Source: Tubulanus polymorphus
Lineage: Eukaryota; Nemertea; Palaeonemertea; Tubulaniformes; Tubulanidae
Direction of reading: 5' to 3'
DNA: 64,000 bases
Assembly: GCF_964204645.1 (NCBI RefSeq)
Contig: NC_134031.1
Span: 17,853,307-17,917,306, forward strand
The position numbers and the translations under genes were made by a program. Position 1 is the stretch's first letter. Every line of letters starts with the position of its first letter. The notes below the pieces were generated by a model, which was not told where the DNA came from, made no database searches, and saw only the letters and a list, made by a program, of their open reading frames with translations. Below, piece after piece: positions 1 through 12,600 of the stretch.

Positions 1-406
1 CTTTGGTATCCTCGGAAAATATTCACTCTTGAATGCAACAAGACTTCAAAACTAATTTTTCCTTGCTAATTTCTTCATTTTCTTAGTGTAAGCTTCGAAA
101 AGTTTTGCTCTTTATTCACTCTTGCCTGTTACTATAGTAACAAGCAGCTGGGGTCCAGGGAGTCAGGGATGCTCATGGTGAGTTTGACCACTTACAGCTG
201 TCAGTATCAATTAAATTGTTGTTGATACTGGCTCTTTGAGAGTGGAAATGCCGCGATCATAACCACTGGGATAGACTATAGCGCACTTTAACTAGTCATA
301 TACAGCAGACTGAAATATTGGTCTCAACGGTAAAAATAAGCAACCAGAAATTTCGGTCTCTATGGGTAGTGAACAGGTTGATAAATAGTGTTTATTATAT
401 TTTTAG
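1..406 (+). other. Intron sequence upstream of the GLCE last exon
   Basis: No coding exon is visible here. The stretch ends in a T-rich tract and AG at 405-406, the acceptor for the GLCE terminal exon. Earlier GLCE exons lie outside the window. Confidence 0.6.
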
Positions 407-1446
407 AATCGATGGGTAGTCCGGGGATCGTTCTCGACGCTGGCAATGTCGCCGATCTGTTCACCTTATCGATGGATGTCCGATTCGACAATAACGGCAG
501 TATCACGGTGAAAGTCGAATCGCGAAACAACAACAACTATTTCATTCACTATTTGTGCACACGAACGCATATTCGCGTCGATCGAAACCACATTTACTAC
601 GGCATCGGCTCGCGACGAAAACTCACTCACATATCGCGAGATTTGAAAATCGACTTGCAAAAAGGTCTACTGTTTCATAACAAGAACAACAAGAAAGACG
701 CGAAGGCCATCAAACACACGTTGTCGCGCGTGGTCAGCATCTCCGTACGCGGTACCGGAATCGTCGATAATATATCGCTGCGATCGGTCGAGCACCTCGC
801 GCATTTCTACGACGCGGCCGATTGGCTCGTGAATCACCAGGATAAACACGGCGGCTGGCCGGTGCCGGTCACGCGGAAACTAGCGAACGGGCGTCTGCAA
901 TTGAAGCCCGGATGGTACAGCGCGATGGCGCAGGGCCAGGCGATGTCGTTGTTGGCGCGCGCGTATATACGCAGCGGTAAAAAGACGTACTTGAACACGG
1001 CATTACGCGCGACGAAACTGTTCGACATTCCCGGCAAGAGCAACGGCGTGCTGGCGAAATTCATGAACAAATACAGCTGGTACGAGGAATACCCGACGAC
1101 GCCGAGTTCGTTCGTGTTGAACGGCTTCATTTATTCGTTGATCGGTTTGTATGATCTCCGCTCGGTGGCGCCGACCGACGTATCGCACAGCGCCGATCGT
1201 CTATACACGGCCGGTATCGACTCGTTGCGCACGTTGTTACCGCTGTTCGACACGGGCTCCGGCTCGACGTACGACCTCAGACATTACACGCTCGGCATCG
1301 CTCCCAATATAGCGCGTTGGGACTACCACACAACGCACATCAATCAACTGTTATTATTGGCAACTGTTGAGAAAAATACAATATTTTCGAAAACGGCCGA
1401 GCGCTGGATAACATACATGAAAGGGTACCGGGCACCGCACAATTAG
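407..1446 (+). CDS. GLCE: D-glucuronyl C5-epimerase, C-terminal exon (partial gene)
   Basis: This is the terminal exon of heparosan-N-sulfate-glucuronate C5-epimerase. The enzyme is Golgi-resident and converts D-glucuronate to L-iduronate during heparan sulfate synthesis. The exon begins after the acceptor AG at 405-406, two bases into a codon, and ends at TAG 1444-1446, giving about 346 residues. The second half is strongly conserved: GGWPVPVTRKL, PGWYSAMAQGQAMSLLARAY, WYEEYPTTPSSFVLNGF, YDLRH and RWDYHTTHINQL. It includes the Glu-Tyr of WYEEYP and the Tyr of WDYHTTH, regions that hold the catalytic residues in vertebrate GLCE. The start at 388 that an ORF search suggests is intronic. The N-terminal membrane anchor and earlier exons are outside the window. 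The protein ends in the basic RAPHN-type tail normal for the family, so the 3' end is complete. Confidence 0.95.
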
Positions 1447-2187
1447 ATCTAATGGGGTACTGGCAACGCTACTGTCGCAAGCAAAATGGTGTATAGTACA
1501 CAAGTGTACAGTATGACGTCAATGCTGGATTTCCTCTCAACCTCATTTAAAATCTCATGATAATTTCTGAAATTCTATGCATGGTCTACGTTGAGTTTAT
1601 CTAGATTTGTCCCTAGATTTTTGGATTGGAAGTTAATTGAAAATGAACTAATTTTGATCGAGTTCGTCTAATATCTAAATAGCGCCATCTGACGGGATAA
1701 CTCGTGTGCTGGTACCCCATTATTGAAGAAATTATTTTGGCCCCGCGTTTTTTCAAAATGTTGAATTCATCTGGTTGTATCATTGAGATTTTTTAAATCC
1801 TGCGATCGATAATTGTTTTGATAACGAATTGTTTTATCGATGCACGTGTTTTAAATAAAGCATTCCGCTTACGTAGAACTCGTTTGTGCTGGGCACAAGA
1901 TAAACCTAGTGAAAGAGATAGAAATCTGAGTCTCACTCGAAAAAACCTTATTGAAATGTGATATAATCTACAACTGACAGTAGACATGTCCTACTGGATG
2001 GAAACATTCCTGTCCAACATGATGTTTATAGATTTGTTGTTTTTTTTCGCGAAATTCATTCCAGTTGCCAGTAATAACAGTTGAGCGGCAGAATAGAAAC
2101 GGTTTGCTTATTTGCTTTAATCGCCCAGTTTTTTCTGTAATTGACATAATAGCTCAAAAGTAATCCATAGATAGAAAATTGTGTGAA

Positions 2188-2502
2188 GGGATGCGAGTTT
2201 GGAGCGACTGCAGTTTAGGTGTCCCTTAACTTAACCATAACACTATTCTTCAATAGTCAACGCTAGCGCCACACAGTGGAGATGACCTAAACTGCAGTTA
2301 AACGGCGAGTTGTAGTTTGAATGATTATGTACTTCTTGAAATTCCCATTGGTCGGCATTCCTGGGGCCAGTTCTGCAGTTATGAAATAATTGCAATTGAA
2401 TTCGTAAAAACTGACAACTGCAGAACTGGGTCCTGGCTATTAGGGCATAGTGGCCAGTTACTACTTTAATAACAAAGCTCAAATAACGTTCCCTCGCATC
2501 CC
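2188..2502. repeat. Nested inverted-repeat (MITE-like) element
   Basis: The outer arms are GGGATGCGAG at 2188-2197 and its complement at 2493-2502. Inside are two further inverted pairs: ACTGCAGTTTAGGT (about 2209) with ACCTAAACTGCAGT (about 2284), and a palindrome around CCAGTTCTGCAGTT (2366) and AACTGCAGAACTGG (2416). This looks like one foldback element inserted in or fused to another. The inner palindrome resembles the one at 26887-26980. Confidence 0.5.
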
Positions 2503-3994
2503 TAGTCGTTATTATTATCAAGACATATCTGGCTTTGCCGAAAAAATGAACTCATCTCGTCGCAGCTTTTTTCCGTAATGCGAATTCTGCTCATACACGC
2601 AGTAGTGCCGTTTTTAAACTGTAGATGGCGTCATGGTGTAGTGGGTTGCGTCTGTGATGTGAATTTTTACATTCCTTAGTATATTATTACATTCATATAT
2701 TTATATAATTATATATATATATATGTATATTGTATTTCGATTGTCGATATTTACTGTGATTTGTAAGTTCTATATAGGTGTCTTCCTGGTGAAGATATAC
2801 GTAGATGTTTTAGGTGAATCTTTAGCGCGTAGTCTCAATTTCCTGACATGGTGTAACGTCGTATTTACGCTTTACACGTATTCTGTACCCGGTAACTTAT
2901 TGATTATTTCGAATAAGTCGTTCGTTCTGGCTTATCCTTCTTAGATGCGTATTAATTTTTATTAGTCTTTATTGCATGTTTCATTGTGAATATCGTGTAA
3001 AATGTAGGCCCCGTTTCCGATGACACGATTCGGATTAACTATCAATAAAGTGTTTCGATTGATCTTCGACTAAAACGCATGTAACCGACGCCGAGGAAAT
3101 TTTTCCCGTAATGAATCTCTGGTCTCATGTTTCGCTAATTGACTTCTTACTTTCGTACGATTATACGTGCAGAAAAATTAAATTATTATATCCGCAGGTG
3201 GATGTCTTAAAACCTGCGCTTTAAAGCTCTTTTGATAAATGTATTTGAAAATTCGAAGATTGTTGAATGTGAACGACTATGTGTATGTATATTGCCTGCT
3301 CAACTAAATTGCTATTCCGTTGATTGATGGAAAATGCTGATTTTCAGAATTTATTGTTCGTGCCTGCAAAAGTTTAATCAGGTAAATGGATATAGAATTA
3401 TACGTCAGTAGTCAATAAGCCATTACGTTGGATATCAAATTTTCAGATCTCGCGTGTGAAATGATGCGACTCGAAGGCTGACAAAAAATTGATACCTCGT
3501 TTCTCATACCTCTGAGCTTACAAGTTGACCCGGCCAGTCGCCTATATACCTTGTATATTACTTTTTACAAAATCATGATCAAGCTAGCCAATATAGACCC
3601 GGCAGCTATAGAAATGAACTAATTACAAATTTTATTGCACTTTACAAAATGATCCAGCCGATTATGAGAAACAAGGTATCATTTCATTCTAGCCTAAAAC
3701 GAAGAAGCTTTATTTTAGAGTCGATGGTATAACCAGGGAGGGACTGGCTGATGAAGATATCATCGGCAGGGAGTAACTCGATGAGATGAGCAAAGTGAAT
3801 TCTACAATATTTGAATGAATATAGTGTATTTGTCTATGAAGTGGTTTCCAGTTGATCAATTTAATTGTTACACACAGTTGTTAATACGGCAGCTGTGCGA
3901 ACTGTTAATTCAGCCACGTAGTATTCATTTGAACTACGAGTTATGATGGTATATTGCCCTAGATATCGACTTATATAGCGAACCCGGAAATTAA

Positions 3995-4561
3995 GCCGCA
4001 TTCACACTACCACTAGTTAGACCGGTCTTAATGGGTCCGTACCTGGAACTGGTCAAATTTGGAACAGACCTTATCAGAGTATGGGTTCACACACGTGTTG
4101 CTAGATTGGCTGCAAATAGTTATGACTTGCTCCATAAGATGTCACCATCTGTATTTTCACCCAAGATTTATATCTTAATGATAGATTTATCCTGGCTGTT
4201 TTTTAATTCAAAAGTTTTGATAACCGCAGTTTATCATTATATGTGGACACATCAATCTATGGTAAATTCTAGGACTTATACAAATGATTAAAAGACCGCT
4301 ACTCCTCGAGGAACTCACGCAATAGACAGAGTTTAAGATTCATGATATTCTGTACATTATTTCTTCGGCAATATAGAAATATTATGTGTATATTACAATT
4401 AAATTCATACTGCAGACCTGGTACCAGTTTCAGTCTTTTAGGCTGGTCTAAAATGGAACTTACCTAGTTGGGTCAAACTTTTTACTGGTGTGAACACTTG
4501 TTCCGTTCCTAATTGGAACGGGCCACATTTAAACCGGTCTTAATAATGTAGTGAATGTGCC
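3995..4561. mobile_element. TIR element flanked by TTAA/TTGA
   Basis: The ends read GCCGCATTCACACTACC and, on the other strand, GGCACATTCACTACAT: an imperfect terminal inverted repeat. It is flanked by TTAA at 3991-3994 and TTGA at 4562-4565, consistent with a piggyBac-type TTAA target with one mutated copy. The inner part (GACCGGTC, GGTCCGTACCTGGAACTGG) is shared with a degraded copy near 16681-16935. No transposase is encoded, so it would be non-autonomous. Confidence 0.55.
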
Positions 4562-6250
4562 TTGAATTTCAATATGATTTGTTTACGTATTGTAGGCCTT
4601 AAAGAGCCAACAAGTTAGAGAGATTCCAATGAAAATGAGAATGTTGTTTGTAGGTGAATGTGGACACAGTTCATCAGTAGATACAGTTGTATGATGACGA
4701 TACGAGATGTAAATTTCATTGAAATTAAGATAAATATGAAATGAATATATTATATTTATTATTTACTATGTATATATATGAATGCCTGTTGAAAAGTCGA
4801 TTTAGATCGTGTAAATAATGATGAAAATGATATGAAATGCTTATATTTCTCAAATGTATGTATATATTGCTATAAGCATGAGATAATTAATTACCATTGA
4901 TAGAATCATGACAGTGAAATATCCTCAAACTGAAATTATTGTTAAGATCTGGATTTGCTTCCGAGAATCCGATCAACTGGATCAATGATCCCTTCTCTGA
5001 AATCAAAAATGTAAATGATCATTTTTACATCCAAATTACGATCAATGACCGAAATTGGTGTCTGTTTGTTTGTGTGGTTTGTTTGTACTGAAATAAAACC
5101 ATATGAATGATGAAATGCTAGTACGAAAAAACACTTGCTGTTTTACTTCTTTGTGGTACACATTGATAATTTTCTTGCTGCTGCCAGACTTTGCCCTAGA
5201 CAACGGCAGAGAGCTTCAGCATGGTACCATACCCAGAGGAGGGTCCATGATTTTCAAAGGAGCTACTCCATTGGTCATTCAGCTGAGCTGAACTTTCAGC
5301 ATTCGACACCTAACTGCAATATACAGGGGCCTTCCCAAGAAATATTTGGAAAGGTAAATCTCATTTCCATGTATTCTTAACGTTTTAAGCACTACTTCGC
5401 ATATAATCTCCAATATCAATGATGTACCATCACTACTCTGGAATTGGCCCAGATTAAATTCTGAAAAGAATTCTCACTAGCGTAGCTATCAGGCCTACAT
5501 CTTGTAGTTCTTTGAAAATAAAATTTCCAGGTACTACCTAAATAGGCTACGGCAACAACTTTTAAACTAAAACTTTCAAGTACTACACCTAAATTATCAC
5601 TCTTAAACTGAAATTTTCAAGTAGAGAAAGGAAACAGGTTCGTTTTCTGAAAATAAAGAATGAATTAAGTTTATCTAACCTGTTTATATGAAATGCAGAT
5701 ATATACTGACTTGGACTGTGTTAATGATTAGTGAGAATATCGGGTGGTATATTTTGGACTTTCATATGTGATAGCAGAAATACTTTGACACAGAGAATGA
5801 CAATTTAAACATTGAGGTTTCAATTTTTCCTCAGTAAACATAATCAAGCAACCGTATAAAAATACTGAAATTTCAACTTCTCTCTGACAAAGGATATTCT
5901 TAGATAGGGGAAGGGGTTCCGCGTCGACTCGTCGTTTTGTACCGGTACGTAAAATATTTGTTGAAGTTTCAGTAACGTGCACGAAAATTTCAAAGAAATT
6001 AAGAAAACTTAAACACAACGCAATTGCGTTTTCTATTTTTCTTTTTTATTTTCAAAATAAAAAAATTGAATGGTAGACAGGACTATTGATATCGATACAA
6101 AGTATACATTTCAGAAACATTTTATTTTTATTTATTTATTATTTTATTTACACTCAAACCCATTACAGGTATAAGAGGGACAACACAAGATTTACCGCGA
6201 GAGACTTTTTATTGCAAATGAACTAGAACATGGCGTATTTAGGTTCCAAT

Positions 6251-6282
6251 TACGAATACGAATACGAATACGAATACGAATA
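6251..6282 (+). repeat. (TACGAA)n microsatellite
   Basis: Five tandem copies of a six-base unit, TACGAA, directly readable in the intergenic region. Confidence 0.9.
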
Positions 6283-6606
6283 TTTATTACACACTCCAAC
6301 CATTCCCATGGTATATGGAGGAAAAAACAGTATTTACAATTATTTACAAAAACAGTAGATAAAAGCACTTTGAAACATAACAAACGTTATTTACAACATA
6401 CTATTTATACACACTACCGGAGGGCCGCAACACCAGCTAGTGCTGCCACCATGCGATCGCGCAACGTACCAATGCACTATTTCCTAACGCGGCAACAAAC
6501 AACATTCATGAGGCACTGAGGCCAGCCACGAACACAAAAACTAATCAGCGTAGCCTACATTTACTATCGTTTATTGCTGACGATTTTAAGGGCAATTATT
6601 GTGAAG

Positions 6607-9600
6607 ATGACCCAACACCTTCCAGATGATAGCGGCAAGGAGATAAATACGAATGAATCGTCGGCTAAATTATTAGATAGTCGTGAAAAAACGAATGAGA
6701 AAACATCAGCCGGAGGTGGATCGGCGAGCAGTAGCAGCAGCTCCGTTGGAAACGTCCCTGACGTTCAAACATTACAAGATTCGCACAAGCCTAAAGTGAG
6801 TAGATATTTGAATAATCATAAACTATGGATGATATAGTTTAATTCATGAATTTTGAGTCGTAAAAAGTAAAACAAAAAAAAATCCTGCCGATCTGTCTTC
6901 AATTAGCCTAATTTAATTTTAAGTACCATAAGAATAATGTAGGCCTATTAAGATTAAGGTTTTGATAAAATATTTTCGAAAATGGGATATTATAATTCCC
7001 GCCTTTAATGAGCTAATCATCATGTCTTTGTAATAAGTAGAGCAATTTCCTTTCTTCTCGGTGCAGTCCATTCTACTCCCTCCGAATTTTTATGCCTGAT
7101 GTTATTTATCTAAGTTATTCTTGGTCAGTTTATGTTAGATTCCTTTTAATAATCGATTAACGTATTTGAAACTGGACTTCATATCTTTCGGTTCATTCTT
7201 TATGGTTAATTCAGTTATTCAGTGGTTAATTCGGTGCATTTTACGATAGCGGCCCAGCGGTACGACGCGCGTAGTTAGACAGAGGGTTGTGGCTGACACA
7301 CCCCAGTGACAGCCAATCAGAGAAGGCCATTCCCCACACCTCTTAAATCAATATTTCATTTAGAGTGAACTAAAATCGTGTCACACGTGAATTCAAAACG
7401 TTCTCACAATTTGTATTTGACTAAACCTTTAATATCTACGAAAAGATAAAAGCTTGTTTTACCACTTCAGGCTTATCACGAATCATGAAATATCATGTTT
7501 ACCTACTACTTAGACAGAACCATGCATTATGGGTGGCCACTTATCTGGAAATCAGCGAATTTTCTTATCTTATAGTTAAAAGTCTGGAATAGTTTGGAAT
7601 TTTGTTTAAAAAAAATACTAAAAAAACAGGGAGAAGTCAGTGAAATTTGATGAGGTAGCCTAGTTAGGCCTAAGTTGTGTGTAAAATCAAATGGTTTCCA
7701 TCTATGTCTTAATGTGTTACCTGTATTTGACTGAGTTAAATTGATAGAATTCTTAGCAGATCAAGTCAGGGAAAATAAAGTGCATGTCAGGGAATAGTCA
7801 GGCAAAAAGCAAGTCGAATAAAAGCGATGTAGCCACCCACACATGATTAGGCCTATGATATTGATTTTGAATTGATGTCTCTCGGAAATTTCTTTTTTCC
7901 TGCGTTGGCGTTGATGAAAATTAATTAGTTGTGTTCCCGAAGGTTTTCCGCCGGGGTGGTCTAAGCTGGTTTAGCCTGGTTTTTATTAGATTGATGTGAC
8001 GTAGGCCTACAGAACCTTTCTCGAATATGAACGTAATAATTTCGGAAATTATTTTTTGTCCACCTCTATCAGAATGGTCGATCCTATGACTCCTTAATTC
8101 CTTTAAAACTCCTTAAGAGGAAATACTTTTAAAAGTGCTTGAAAACTTCTTTGATTTGAACAAAATAGGGCCTACCCAAAACAGGCAATTGGAAATTTAG
8201 AGTTAACTACGCCAAATCAGAACAGTTGGAACTAGGATTCTTTTTGCCCAATTAGGCGGCTACCGAACTAGAAACCAAATTTGGTGTAGTTGAAAGGATA
8301 AAATTTTGCTTTTAAAAAACCACCAAATTACTGGTTAACTGAGATAAACAGTACTAATTTAGGGGGGAGTCTAACGTTGTAATTCGTAAATGAAAATGGT
8401 GCAGACGTTTCATCGAAATTTGAAAAATATTCTTCATTAAAACTTCTTATATCCATGAATGACTGATTTGTAGAGACCGTGTCGTGGGTGGATTGACTTT
8501 TTTTCTTGATTCATTGATTGTATTTCATACATCAGTTGTACGTAGTATCGAATCTCTGTGACACGAGATGAGAAACACCTGTCGTCTCACCGATATCGAT
8601 CTTCACATTTGACAGATGAGAATTAGCCGACCCAACTTAAACATATGTTGCGCGATTATGTGTCTTTTGTAGCATGAAATTTGATTCCGAGTGAAATGAT
8701 ATGGTGAATGAGTGAAATGTATTGCTGTTCCTTACAACTTCATAAATCGGTGTGAATGATTTTAAACTTACAACTCATTTACTTAATACAATCGAAAGGC
8801 ATAATTTACCCACCAAATTCACCACCTTGTTTATTTCGAATGTTCAAACTTACCTTTGAATTAGTTTTAATTGAAAGTAGCCTATATAAAGATAGATTGG
8901 GGTTATACGCCTATTCGCTTAATCAATCATATTTTTTAGAAAAATATTTTCTTGTCGTTTGAATAAATGTCAGGGGTTTCATACTCGTGTCCTTCGATTT
9001 ATAGGCTGAAAGAAAAGAAAAAAAACCAATGGGAACTCAGCCAGATATCATGTGCTGGGATATAACATTTTCCAGTTATTTTGGGATATAGGCCTAACTT
9101 GTGCGCAGTAGATGAATGAACTATTGCTGAAATTCTTGTTCACAAGCCAGTCTTTTCATGTATTTTATACATAACCTGCGTGAGAACATGAAAAGAAAAT
9201 GACCTTGTTTTCTATAGGTGTGTGGAGGTGTGCCAGAAAACCGTTCTCTGATAGGTCACACAGTCTGGGGGCTTGTTTTCTGATATTTTCAGTTATAAAA
9301 GCTATTCATTCAATGTTCCATTCAAATATACCGTATTTTGACATTTTCGCTTTGGCAGTTTGACAAGTGTCGACTAATCTAGTCTATAGGTGTATAATAA
9401 GTTAGAATTTTGAATGTTCTAATGTATATCCGTCAGACGGTTTCAATAATTTATATGTCTCACTTTTTCTGAAAGAAAATTCTATGGTTCACTTTGATGC
9501 AAGGTTAAAAGGCAGGTCTTATCGGGCATTGAGTAGGTTTCGATTTTAGAGAAATCGTTGTTCACTTCGATATTCGAGAAAATCGAAGCATTTTAGTTTT

Positions 9601-12600
9601 TCGAAAAAATGTTGCCTCAAAATCCCCCCCAAAAAAATTCAGAATTGGTTAGCCCTACTATCCGGTTCTGTAGACATGTCAGCCTGCACGATGCCCCTGT
9701 CGGATGTTATCATAAAATCATGGAAAACCCAGTGATTTTCCCGGATAGCCCGGATAAAGTGTTTTCATCTCTAACCTTCTCTTGTCCTTCAGCATCCTCT
9801 AAAATTATCATTTATTCTGTGCGCATGCTTTTTCGCTGATTCCGATTGGTCATTAGCGTTTACGTCATTGCCAGCTTAGAAAGAGAAAACTGGTTTATGA
9901 ATCTATACAAACGAATGCTTCGGCGCAAATACCTGTAAACACTGTAAACAGTTCGGATATTTATAAACGTTCTGCTGCGCGAATTTGATAATTTATTGGG
10001 TAATCGTTTAAGTCGGAAAGATGCAAGAAAAGAAGGCAAGTGATAAAATACTCGTAACGGTGTTTAGTAATAAATATGAGAGAAAAAGTGAAGGCATGGA
10101 ATTTTCGGGTTATTTGGTTCGCGTTTAGTAATGTTCATCCTTTTACACGAAATAGACAAGATTTCGATATCAATCATTAATGCATGAATTTCATGTTTCC
10201 AATCATCAGAGGATTCATTCTAAAGGGTATTACCACTGGCAATGAATGAGGTTCGAGAATAGCAATTTGAAACATTTTTTAAAATTTTTTAAAAGCGAGA
10301 AATGATAAGTTATTGAAATCAGTTAATTATTCTCCTGAAAATATGTTTTTTAACGTTTATAGGCCTATCTCAGTAAACATTAGAGACAGTTGGCGGCCTT
10401 TTGAGTCGGAAAGAAAAATGTATTGGTTCTAACAATCAATCACCTCCGATCAAGTGTGAATTTATTTTCAACCCAAAGTTCACAGTGAGTAAAAAAAAAG
10501 AGAAACTTTATCCTCAAAAGCAGAAGATGAACTTTAGAGCGTATACTCCTGTGAACTTTTCAAGGTTTATGTCAGTAATGAGATCTGTTGACCGAGCTAC
10601 GACCCTGTAAACGTTTAAACTCGTAAAAACAAGGCAGTTATTGAGTCTTCCTGACCTTTTTTTAAATGGCATATGCGTTGTTTCTTTATGTTTCAGAACC
10701 TGACGCGATGTTTGGTTCAGTGTACTTTTGCTGTCACGTTTGGATCGTCGTTACTGTTCGGCTACAATACGGCTGTGCTGAACACCCCAGCTGAGGTTCG
10801 TACGTTGTCAACAGCTGTTTATGTTTCAATTTTGATAAACCGTCCATGTGAACGGTCTATGTGATCCGTTAACCCATTTCAGAGTGCACTGATACAACAT
10901 GGCAACATCTGAAATTATGATTAGTTAGTTTATGTTCCTCGTGATATGAAAATGGAATTACTGGTGACCCAATAACAATTCTATGAAAACAAACATTGTA
11001 TTCTGTGTACATGCCCTGCCATAATAAATCTATTGATGAATTCTGCGTATATCCCCGTTATAACAAATAATGTATTCTGCGTATATGCCCCACATTATCA
11101 AAACTAAAAGCAACAGCTTTAATCATAGTAAAAATACATCTACATTTCAGACGATTCTTCGGTTTTATAATCAAACCTACGCGCAAAGATGGGGGGTGGC
11201 TCCGAATCCGAATCTACTCGAGCTGCTGTGGTCAGTGTCCGTCGCGGTGTACGTCGGCATCGGTCTGATCGGAGCGTTCTGTTCCGGTTTTGTCGCCGAT
11301 AAAGTTGGAAGGTAAGGGAGGTCTGAAACCGAGGAGTGATTACCAGAGCGCAAAATACGATTCTGTTTTGAATAGGGGTCGATTTGAATAATGTGGGACT
11401 TTTTCCGGTCACTGTCTTCTACATCTGGTCATTCAAACTCTAGCACAGTGTTCCCACGACTCATTGATTCCTTAAAAACTCCTTTTAACAGATGCTTTCA
11501 AATGTGCTTGAAAACTACACAAAACGCCCAAGACTTCTTCAATTCTGAGAAATGGGCAATTTGAAATTTACGGTAGACTGACGACTAATCGGCACATTTG
11601 GAACTAGAATGTTTTTACCCCAATTTTACCCATTTTCGGAATTAGAATCCGAGTTTAGTAGTGTACAGTAAAGGATGAATTAATGGTTTAGCAAATAGAC
11701 AGCACTGTAATTGGAAAATGGTGCAGAAGCTTCCTCTAAATATTCTCCTTAAAAACTCATCAAGAAATGACTGATCTGTAGGGACCGTGCAGCATCTTTT
11801 GTAATATCATATCCTCAAGCTAGATCGCTTTTATTATTCTTCTAGGAAAAGAGGTCTAATCCTGAATCACATCATTATGTTCGTCGGTGCTTTATTGGAA
11901 GGGTTAACGAAAGTAGGTCATGCGCCTGAATTATTAATAGTCGGTCGAATGTTTGTGGGCTTTAATTGCGGTAAGTGTTGACAATAACTTGACCCTTGTG
12001 CGTACTATAAGTGTAATAAATAATCAATATTATTGAATAGTTGTAAGCGTAGTAACCTAGATAGCAAGTAAACAAACGTAAATAGTGTCCAGTCTACTAC
12101 TCATTGTCCACTACACGTTTTTATGCTTTTAGTGTCTACTAGAAATATCTAGTTCAATTTTGAGGTCGAAAAGTCGATTTCAATTTACCTGTGGCTTTTT
12201 TGTCATTCATAATCAAATAAATAGCTCTTGGTGTCAACATGTTTTTTTATGTCTGGCGGTCTTCAACGATCCCCACAAATAGCCTACTTTTTATTGAAAT
12301 ACATAAATTCATTTGAATACCCAGCGATGAATGAATGTCTTTTTCAGTCTACCTTCTATACTGCTTTTTTCTATGAAAATGAATGAAAGTTCATTTGGTT
12401 TTTTACGCCGTTTTTTTACAGGATTAACCGCTGGCCTGGCTTCCCTTTATTTGGCCGAAATTGCTCCACAGAAATTACGAGGAGCTATTGCCTCCTGTCA
12501 TCAGCTTTTATGTACGATCGGCATCCTGTTAGCTCAAGTACTAGGAATTGAAGAGTTATTGGGTGAGAATTTGAAAATGATTTGGATAGAAAAATTTACC

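Larger units (their letters stand above)
1447..6606. other. GLCE 3' UTR and intergenic region
   Basis: About 5.2 kb without a supportable coding exon. It holds the GLCE 3' UTR (possible AATAAA signals near 3043 and 5091), an AT tract at 2698-2727, nested inverted repeats at 2188-2502, a TIR element at 3995-4561, and a six-base microsatellite at 6251-6282. The last 150 bases are the 5' flank or leader of the glucose transporter gene. Confidence 0.5.
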
